A stretch of DNA of 35,740 nucleotides, from the NCBI GenBank assembly GCA_021158185.1, contig JAGGVC010000006.1, positions 1 to 35,740 of the forward strand, in the 5' to 3' direction. Numbering within the stretch: the stretch's first letter is position 1; the number at the start of each line of letters is the position of its first letter. This document shows positions 30,852-35,740 of this stretch, piece by piece. The stretch comes from a bacterium. GTDB taxonomy: Bacteria; 4484-113; JAGGVC01. Both the position numbers and the translations under genes were made by a program. A model generated the notes under the pieces. It had not been told where the DNA came from. It did not search any database and worked only from the letters and a program-made list of their open reading frames with translations.

Positions 30852-32572
30852 TAGAATATTCCTCGAATTCGGTTCACACACTTCTCGGGGCTGATGGCAG
30901 GCAGGCAGGCGCCTGTACTCTATCGGTCAAGCTGGCTGATTCAACAGCGAGCCGTCGACTTCGTTTTGCTGCGTTTTTCCTCTGCATCGCAGGTCTATTC
31001 GTTATCAGCACGCCTTCATTTTCCCAAGTACAACCGCCGTCAGGCGAGACAACTCCCTGGGTAATATATATAGGAAATACGGCATATCCCGTTCCTGTAA
31101 AGCCCGTTCGGATTGCCAACGGGAACGTGTTTCTCGGCCTAGATTCGCTTCGCGCCCTGGGCGGAGAACTGAGTTTTGATTCCGAAACCAAGACGGTCAC
31201 GGCGAATCTGGCCGGGAATAAGTTTGTTCTCGATATCAGGAAGAAATCGGCGGCCCTCAACGACCAATTCATCGACAGAGACAAACTTCTTGAAGTGAAC
31301 AATAAGTGGTATCTCGCCGTGGACGTTTGGGAGACGTGGGGATATCGCCCCATCTGGCATCCGAATTTCAAGGCGTGGCAGATAATCGGCAGGATAACGC
31401 GGCATGCCTACAACGACGATGCAAAGGATCTCGTGTTTGAGTCCACGTTGCCCTTTGAGATTCTGCAGACTCAGGCTTATGATGAGAAGAAGATAACGCT
31501 TACGATTCTAGGCGCATTCGTATCGGAGTCGGTTTACGAAGAACCAGGGGAATCCGCCCTCGACACACTCAAAATTGAATCCGACTCATTAGGTCGCGCA
31601 GTAATGCTCGATGTAACGCAAAAGGAAACGACAGGATTCAGGGTTTATTTAGACAAGAATCGTACATTTGCCCGCGTTAATTTCCGCAATCACTTCCAGC
31701 TTGCGGATTACGACTTGACAAGCTCTGGAGAGATTCGGTTGAAAGTCAAGTTTGCCAAGCCGACCGACTTGAGCGTGATGGAACTGGCAAATCCGGATAG
31801 GCTGGTCCTTGATTTCCCGGGATGCATCTATACAGACGCCACAAAAACAATCGACGTCGGCATTGGCCATGTTAAGCGTGTGCGGATCGGACAGTTTAGT
31901 GAGCCCCCGAAGCCCTACACCGTGCGGGTTGTCGTGGATTTATCCGAGATGATCGGATACAGAATAATTCCATCATTAAGCAAAGACACATATTACATCC
32001 AGTTCCTGGGCAGAATGACCGGCAAGTACGCGATTGTGATTGACCCGGGACACGGCGGAAGCGATCCGGGGGCGCTGACATCGTTCAGCAATTCGAGGGA
32101 GAAGGATCTCAATCTTGATATTGCGCTTAGGGTGCGGGATCTTCTCGAAAGCAAGGAGCAAACCGTATTTATGACCCGCGAGGGAGATTATTACGTGTCT
32201 CTCGCGGAAAGAGCCGAAATCACAAATAGGCTTCTCCCGATGTTCTTCGTCAGCATTCACAACAACGCGTTTGAAACAGAAGAAATGCACGGTGCAATGA
32301 CCTTTCATTACGAAGGCAGTCGGCAAGGCCGGATTCTTGCAGGTTTCATTCAAAGACGAATCGTGACCCAGTGTGGCGCACAGGACAAGGGTGTTCGAAC
32401 GGCAAACTTTTTTGTTCTCCGTGAGACGATTGTGCCCGCAGTGCTTGTCGAATGCGGGTTTATGACAAATCCAGACGAGGAAGCCAAGCTGCGCGATCCG
32501 AACTACAGACGAACTATGGCGATGGCGATTGCAAATGGGATTCTAGATTATTGCGCATCGATTACACGATAG
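30848..32572 (+). CDS. N-acetylmuramoyl-L-alanine amidase with stalk and AMIN domains
   Basis: A peptidoglycan hydrolase that cleaves between MurNAc and L-Ala. The chosen start is TTG 30848, overlapping the murG stop (TTGA) with GGGAG seven bases upstream, giving 574 residues; the track start at 30746 lies inside murG. A signal sequence (RFAAFFLCIAGLFVISTPSFS) comes after a long basic n-region. Next is a copper-amine-oxidase-N-like stalk domain (VRIANGNVFLGLDSLRALGG, VNNKWYLAVDVWETWGYR), one or two AMIN-like regions (VMELANPDRLVLDFPG, RIGQFSEPPKPYTVRVVVDL), and Amidase_3 at the C-terminus with its zinc ligands in IDPGHGGSDPGA, REKDLNLDIA, SIHNNA and VECGFMTNPDE. It is coupled to murG, a sensible pairing of wall synthesis and remodelling. 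Confidence 0.92.
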   Translation: MIEYSSNSVHTLLGADGRQAGACTLSVKLADSTASRRLRFAAFFLCIAGLFVISTPSFSQVQPPSGETTPWVIYIGNTAYPVPVKPVRIANGNVFLGLDSLRALGGELSFDSETKTVTANLAGNKFVLDIRKKSAALNDQFIDRDKLLEVNNKWYLAVDVWETWGYRPIWHPNFKAWQIIGRITRHAYNDDAKDLVFESTLPFEILQTQAYDEKKITLTILGAFVSESVYEEPGESALDTLKIESDSLGRAVMLDVTQKETTGFRVYLDKNRTFARVNFRNHFQLADYDLTSSGEIRLKVKFAKPTDLSVMELANPDRLVLDFPGCIYTDATKTIDVGIGHVKRVRIGQFSEPPKPYTVRVVVDLSEMIGYRIIPSLSKDTYYIQFLGRMTGKYAIVIDPGHGGSDPGALTSFSNSREKDLNLDIALRVRDLLESKEQTVFMTREGDYYVSLAERAEITNRLLPMFFVSIHNNAFETEEMHGAMTFHYEGSRQGRILAGFIQRRIVTQCGAQDKGVRTANFFVLRETIVPAVLVECGFMTNPDEEAKLRDPNYRRTMAMAIANGILDYCASITR

Positions 32573-32596
32573 ATAGACGCGTGAAACACCGTCCGA

Positions 32597-34087
32597 TCAG
32601 TACGAAAGCTTGATGTCGATCCATTTACGCTGTTTGATGCGATGTACGATGAGGATTGCCTCGACGAGGTTTGAAATGACCATTCCACACCATACTCCAG
32701 AAAGCCCCATGCCGAACGTTACAGCCAGAATGTAAGCTGCGGGGAGCCGCACTGCATACAGGGCAATAAGCGTCAAAAGCAATGGATATTTGGTATCCCC
32801 GGCACCTCGCAGGCAGCCAATACCGGCGAAGGTAATGGCCATAAGCGGCTGGGCGAATGCATGAATTCTAAGGTACAGCGTGCCTTCCGTAATTACTCCG
32901 GCGTCGTTTGAAAAGAAGTCTACAAACGGAGTGGCAAATATGAATAACACTGTACCGAGTATGCTCATAATAACCAGTGTGAACATTACAGCTTCCCTAT
33001 ACGTTTCAAGAGCCTTATCCTTGCGCTTTGCACCAAGCGCTTGACCGACCAATGCACCCGCCGAGATCATCACTGCAATCCCGAGCATGAAACTTATCGA
33101 TTCGACGATTATGCCGAGGCCGAGCGTGGCCGCACCGGCAGTGGCATTCGGCGTCATGGAGATTATTCTGAAGAGGCCGATCATCGCTCCCTGCCTTGAG
33201 ATGGCCTGCAACATCATCGGCGAACCCAGGCGAAGCATGTTTCTTATGGTCTTCTCCGCGCCCCTGAAGTGAGCAAGGGCGAATGATGCCCATCTGTTAT
33301 GGTAAAGGATATATATTGCCGCAGCCATTACGATCCCGCATGTCGCAATAGTGCTCATCGCCGAGCCCATCACGCCGAAGCGCGGAATCAGGATCAGGTT
33401 ACCAAGGAAATTGGCCAGGTTGAAAATAACATTCAGGTACATCGGAAAGCGCGTTTGGCCGAGCGCGTTGAACACGCCGTTCGTTACAAAACGCATTCCA
33501 AAGACTGAAATGCCGAGATATATAATTGAAATATAATCCCAACCATAACCCGCTGATGCGCCCTCTGCTCCAAGCAGAGTAAAAAGGTAAGGGCCAAGCG
33601 CGAAGCCAAGAAGCATTATCGGAAATGATAGGTATATGCATACCATTATCGCTTGCGCCGCATACTGGCGGGATTTTTGTGTTTCACCAGCTCCGAGCGT
33701 TCGGGATACAAATGCGGACGCGCCTACGCTTACGCCCATAAACACGCTGTTGACAACGAAAATGCCTGTGCGGCTCATCGCGAATCCTGCGTGTGCTTCC
33801 TTCCCTAGTTCCTGAATCATATAGAAATCGACATATCCGATTAGCGTTGTCAGGATATTAGCCATAACCAAGGGAAGCGCTAGTTTGATCAGCGTTGAGC
33901 GAATGGGTTTTTCAAAATCAAGAGCTTCAAGCGCCCTGCCATGCCTGAGGGAATTATATTGAGTGGGCATATCAGGCTCATTATGTGCCTGATTATCGTT
34001 CTCGGCGCCGGGAGCAGCTTCTTTTGATGAGTGTTTGCGACGATCAGATGACGCTGAATTGTCTTCTGTCGGTTTTATTCCACCCAT
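32597..34087 (-). CDS. MATE-family multidrug/toxin efflux transporter
   Basis: A 496-residue membrane protein with 12 hydrophobic segments and the two-fold MATE repeat: RSTLIKLALPLVMANILTTLIGYVDFYM at the start of the first half, NMLRLGSPMMLQAISRQGAMIGLFRIISM at the start of the second, and GVSVGASAFVSRTLGAGE with LVGQALGAKRKDKALE. Such proteins export cationic drugs or metabolites with H+ or Na+. The first 60 residues are polar and probably disordered, longer than usual. ATG 34087 overlaps the ssb TGA by one base (TGATG), so translation is coupled to ssb. The substrate is unknown. It converges on the amidase gene with 24 bases between. Confidence 0.92.
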   Translation of the reverse strand: MGGIKPTEDNSASSDRRKHSSKEAAPGAENDNQAHNEPDMPTQYNSLRHGRALEALDFEKPIRSTLIKLALPLVMANILTTLIGYVDFYMIQELGKEAHAGFAMSRTGIFVVNSVFMGVSVGASAFVSRTLGAGETQKSRQYAAQAIMVCIYLSFPIMLLGFALGPYLFTLLGAEGASAGYGWDYISIIYLGISVFGMRFVTNGVFNALGQTRFPMYLNVIFNLANFLGNLILIPRFGVMGSAMSTIATCGIVMAAAIYILYHNRWASFALAHFRGAEKTIRNMLRLGSPMMLQAISRQGAMIGLFRIISMTPNATAGAATLGLGIIVESISFMLGIAVMISAGALVGQALGAKRKDKALETYREAVMFTLVIMSILGTVLFIFATPFVDFFSNDAGVITEGTLYLRIHAFAQPLMAITFAGIGCLRGAGDTKYPLLLTLIALYAVRLPAAYILAVTFGMGLSGVWCGMVISNLVEAILIVHRIKQRKWIDIKLSY

Positions 34088-34548
34088 CAACCTGACGGAT
34101 TCAAGATATTATCGCCATAGTCGTCAAGCGGCGGACCGAGCTCATCATCATTTCCATCTCTGGGTTTTGCAGGCGACTCCGTTCTTCCCGCTGCGGGTGC
34201 AGAACTGGGAGCATCATCTCTGCGTCCGAGCAGAATCAGTTGCCGGGCGACAACTTCGGTTCGGTAATGCTTCTGGTTTTCAGCATCTGTCCATGTGTTT
34301 GTCGAAATCTTTCCTTCGATGTATACCTGCTTTCCCTTGCGGACATACTCGTTCGCGATCTCCGCAGTTTTTCGCCAGAGAACGATGTTGTGCCATTCTG
34401 TCCGTTCCTGCTGATTCCCACTCTTGTCGGTATAGCGTTCGGTTGTTGCCAGTGGGAATTTACAAACGGGAACGCCTTCAGCAACATAGCGGATCTCAGG
34501 ATCCTTACCTACGTTCCCAATCAACAGAATCTTGTTGAGACTTGCCAT
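34087..34548 (-). CDS. ssb: Single-stranded DNA-binding protein
   Basis: A 153-residue OB-fold protein: MASLNKILLIGNVGKDPEIRYV, VCKFPLATTERYTDKSGNQQERTEWHNIVLW, KGKQVYIEGKISTNTWTD and RTEVVARQLILLG are the standard SSB core. The flexible tail is short, about 45 residues. It ends DDYGDNILNPSG, without the conserved acidic DDDIPF-type tip that recruits partner proteins, so it may be a secondary SSB or have a variant tip. GAGAGG lies just before the ATG. The MATE gene is translationally coupled behind it, an unusual partner; rpsF and rpsR, its common neighbours, are not here. Confidence 0.93.
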   Translation of the reverse strand: MASLNKILLIGNVGKDPEIRYVAEGVPVCKFPLATTERYTDKSGNQQERTEWHNIVLWRKTAEIANEYVRKGKQVYIEGKISTNTWTDAENQKHYRTEVVARQLILLGRRDDAPSSAPAAGRTESPAKPRDGNDDELGPPLDDYGDNILNPSG

Positions 34549-34637
34549 ATCCTCTCATTCTCCCCTTCAGTACGTACAATCGATCAAATGTTCATCTCGA
34601 ACCGGAAATCCGAGATAGTGAATATCTGATTCAAGGA

Positions 34638-35366
34638 TCAACTCAGCGTTACGTGGTTAATGATAAGCTCGAAACTCGTACTCAGTTTCTCGGCTGCCTT
34701 TCTGCTTATGACCATCCTATCAAGGAAAATTTCGAAATACTGCATCACACTTGCAAACTGAGTGTCAATTTCAAGCTCAAGAGTTAGTTTCGGAATATCG
34801 CCATCCACAACAAGCCCGCTTTTCACGCAGGCGTAATTGACATCATCGTGGATATCGTTTGCACGAGGATCGTATTTGCGCACACGGCTTCGATGCACAT
34901 CGCTTTTGTCGGCAATGATCACTGCTGCACAGATCGAATTGAGAGGTGTACCGTATTCCTCCTCGTGATTTCCGATGGCACCAAGCACGATTGCCTTTTG
35001 ATAATTTGTGAATCCGAGCCTTGTCAAGATCGGGTAAGCAAGCATCGCGCCTGTTTGACCGTGAGCCATACGCCCGAAAATATTCCCTACATCGTGCATA
35101 AAGCCTGCCACACGCGCACATTCAACCTGTTCTTCTGAATGACCCAGAGATTCAAGGATATATCCGGCAGCCTGGCTCACTTGAAGGGCATGACGAAAAC
35201 CATGCTCCGTGTAGCCGATTGCCGCAGTGTTTTCATCCGCCATATCAAGGTACTCGCGTATCTCGTCATCGTTGTAAACGCGAATAAAGATGCTTTTTTC
35301 CGAATCCGGGATATCCCTTCTGTCGTGGTAGGGATGATCCAGTAAAAGCGCATAACGCTTACGCAT
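34638..35366 (-). CDS. HD-domain phosphohydrolase
   Basis: A 242-residue protein with the HD metal-binding set: GFRHALQV (His), FMHDVGNIFGRMAHG (His-Asp), IGNHEEEYG and IADKSDVHRSRVR. This is the layout of small HD nucleotidases or phosphodiesterases; the substrate is unknown. The C-terminal 50 residues (KLTLELEIDTQFASVMQYFEIFLDRM) resemble an effector-free tail of uncharacterised HD proteins. The track starts at 35423; ATG 35366 (MRKRYALLLDHPYHD) has a perfect AGGAGGT four bases upstream. It lies about 100 bases after the DivIVA-like gene, in the same direction. Confidence 0.9.
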   Translation of the reverse strand: MRKRYALLLDHPYHDRRDIPDSEKSIFIRVYNDDEIREYLDMADENTAAIGYTEHGFRHALQVSQAAGYILESLGHSEEQVECARVAGFMHDVGNIFGRMAHGQTGAMLAYPILTRLGFTNYQKAIVLGAIGNHEEEYGTPLNSICAAVIIADKSDVHRSRVRKYDPRANDIHDDVNYACVKSGLVVDGDIPKLTLELEIDTQFASVMQYFEIFLDRMVISRKAAEKLSTSFELIINHVTLS

Positions 35367-35467
35367 ATCCACCTCCTGACCGTCGGAATCAGGCATATGC
35401 CGACACCTCCGATTTTCCCGCAATCAATTCCCGGCTTTTCTTCATAACAGAAACCGTTAAATCTGCC

Positions 35468-35740
35468 TCAATTGCCATCCTGTTCACCGGCATCAGACAA
35501 GTCGTGACGTATCTGCGCCGCCATATTTGTACCAGGAGAGCTGTCGGATTGAGCAAGATTAGGATGGGTTTTCTCGATTTTCATCAAAAAGCCCTTCAGA
35601 AGCCCGTAGAACTCATACTCGAAAGCATCACGTTCGGCTTTAAGCCCTGCAAGCTCGTTTCTTAGCCTGACCTCCTCAAGACGGGCCTCCTTGATGATAC
35701 TCTCAGCTTCCTTTTTTGCAATACTGATTACCTGATCGCG
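35468..35740 (-). CDS. DivIVA-domain protein, C-terminal part only
   Basis: The minus-strand frame is open from the window edge to a TGA at 35468-35470 and encodes 90 residues, absent from the ORF track because its start lies outside the window. The coiled coil (SIAKKEAESIIKEARLEEVR, then NELAGLKAERDAFEYEFYGLLKGFLMKI) has the DivIVA C-terminal pattern, where EAE.II..AR.EA...EL..L...R..FE..FR.LL..FL is typical. DivIVA proteins bind curved membrane and guide pole or division-site functions. A 25-residue polar tail closes the protein. The call is on the coiled coil only, so another coiled-coil protein is possible. Confidence 0.75.
   Translation of the reverse strand, partial: RDQVISIAKKEAESIIKEARLEEVRLRNELAGLKAERDAFEYEFYGLLKGFLMKIEKTHPNLAQSDSSPGTNMAAQIRHDLSDAGEQDGN

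Noticed and set aside
1-35740. tRNA genes, CRISPR arrays, insertion sequences and phage genes.
   Set aside because: No tRNA-like TPsiC/acceptor combination, no spaced direct repeats and no transposase or integrase motifs were seen on either strand.

Overview
The window looks like a housekeeping-rich chromosomal segment from an uncultivated, anaerobic or redox-versatile bacterium. GC is mid-range (judged by eye, not counted). Hydrogenase maturation genes (hypC-hypD-hypE), a four-subunit 2-oxoacid:ferredoxin oxidoreductase and two multihaem c-type cytochromes point to ferredoxin- and haem-based energy metabolism. A short YidC without the large periplasmic domain of proteobacterial YidC, a Jag/KhpB gene, a DivIVA end and an amidase with a copper-amine-oxidase-like stalk domain suggest a Terrabacteria-like lineage, but the phylum cannot be fixed from this sequence. 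No transposase, integrase, phage gene, CRISPR array or tRNA was seen.

Layout, left to right. 1-3600 (+): 3' end of hypC, hypD, hypE, then a NifS/IscS-type cysteine desulfurase. 3649-7063 (-): recX, a secreted beta-propeller-like protein, a metallo-beta-lactamase-fold hydrolase and a nitroreductase. 7064-7436: a gene-free gap that holds a strong candidate for a structured small RNA (6S-like architecture) with its own extended -10 promoter. 7437-9786 (+): a thioredoxin, a zinc-ribbon/TPR protein and an octahaem cytochrome. 9834-11411 (-): a quinone oxidoreductase and an Rrf2/IscR-type regulator that the ORF track misses because its only plausible start codon is ATT. 11575-13560 (+): a large exported CsgG-like/TPR protein. 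13564-16370 (-): the korDABC (vor-like) operon. 17150-20649 (+): an orphan CheR-like methyltransferase, a small membrane protein, ispG and a family-2 glycosyltransferase. 20660-25923 (-): a tetrahaem lipoprotein with a degenerate 5'-nucleotidase-like domain, ridA, an AAG-type DNA glycosylase, then the classical rpmH-rnpA-yidD-yidC-jag cluster, here without dnaA beside it. 26061-32572 (+): a secreted unknown, a protein made of Clp-N repeats with no ATPase, mnmA, murG and an N-acetylmuramoyl-L-alanine amidase. 32597-35740 (-): the 3' end of a divIVA-like gene, an HD-domain phosphohydrolase, ssb and a MATE transporter.

The most striking genome-scale signal is regulatory. A -10 hexamer, usually with an upstream TG (TGnTAnnnT), lies only about 6-12 bases before the start codon of at least seven plus-strand genes, none of which has a Shine-Dalgarno sequence. 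These genes should give leaderless or nearly leaderless mRNAs. Genes inside operons (hypD, korA-D, rpmH, the HD gene) instead carry clear Shine-Dalgarno sequences, so the organism seems to run two initiation modes side by side. Several convergent gene pairs are separated by only 3-47 bases with no recognisable intrinsic terminator. Other items worth attention are the candidate small RNA, the ATT-started Rrf2 gene, the Clp-N-only protein and the pseudoenzyme-cytochrome fusion.
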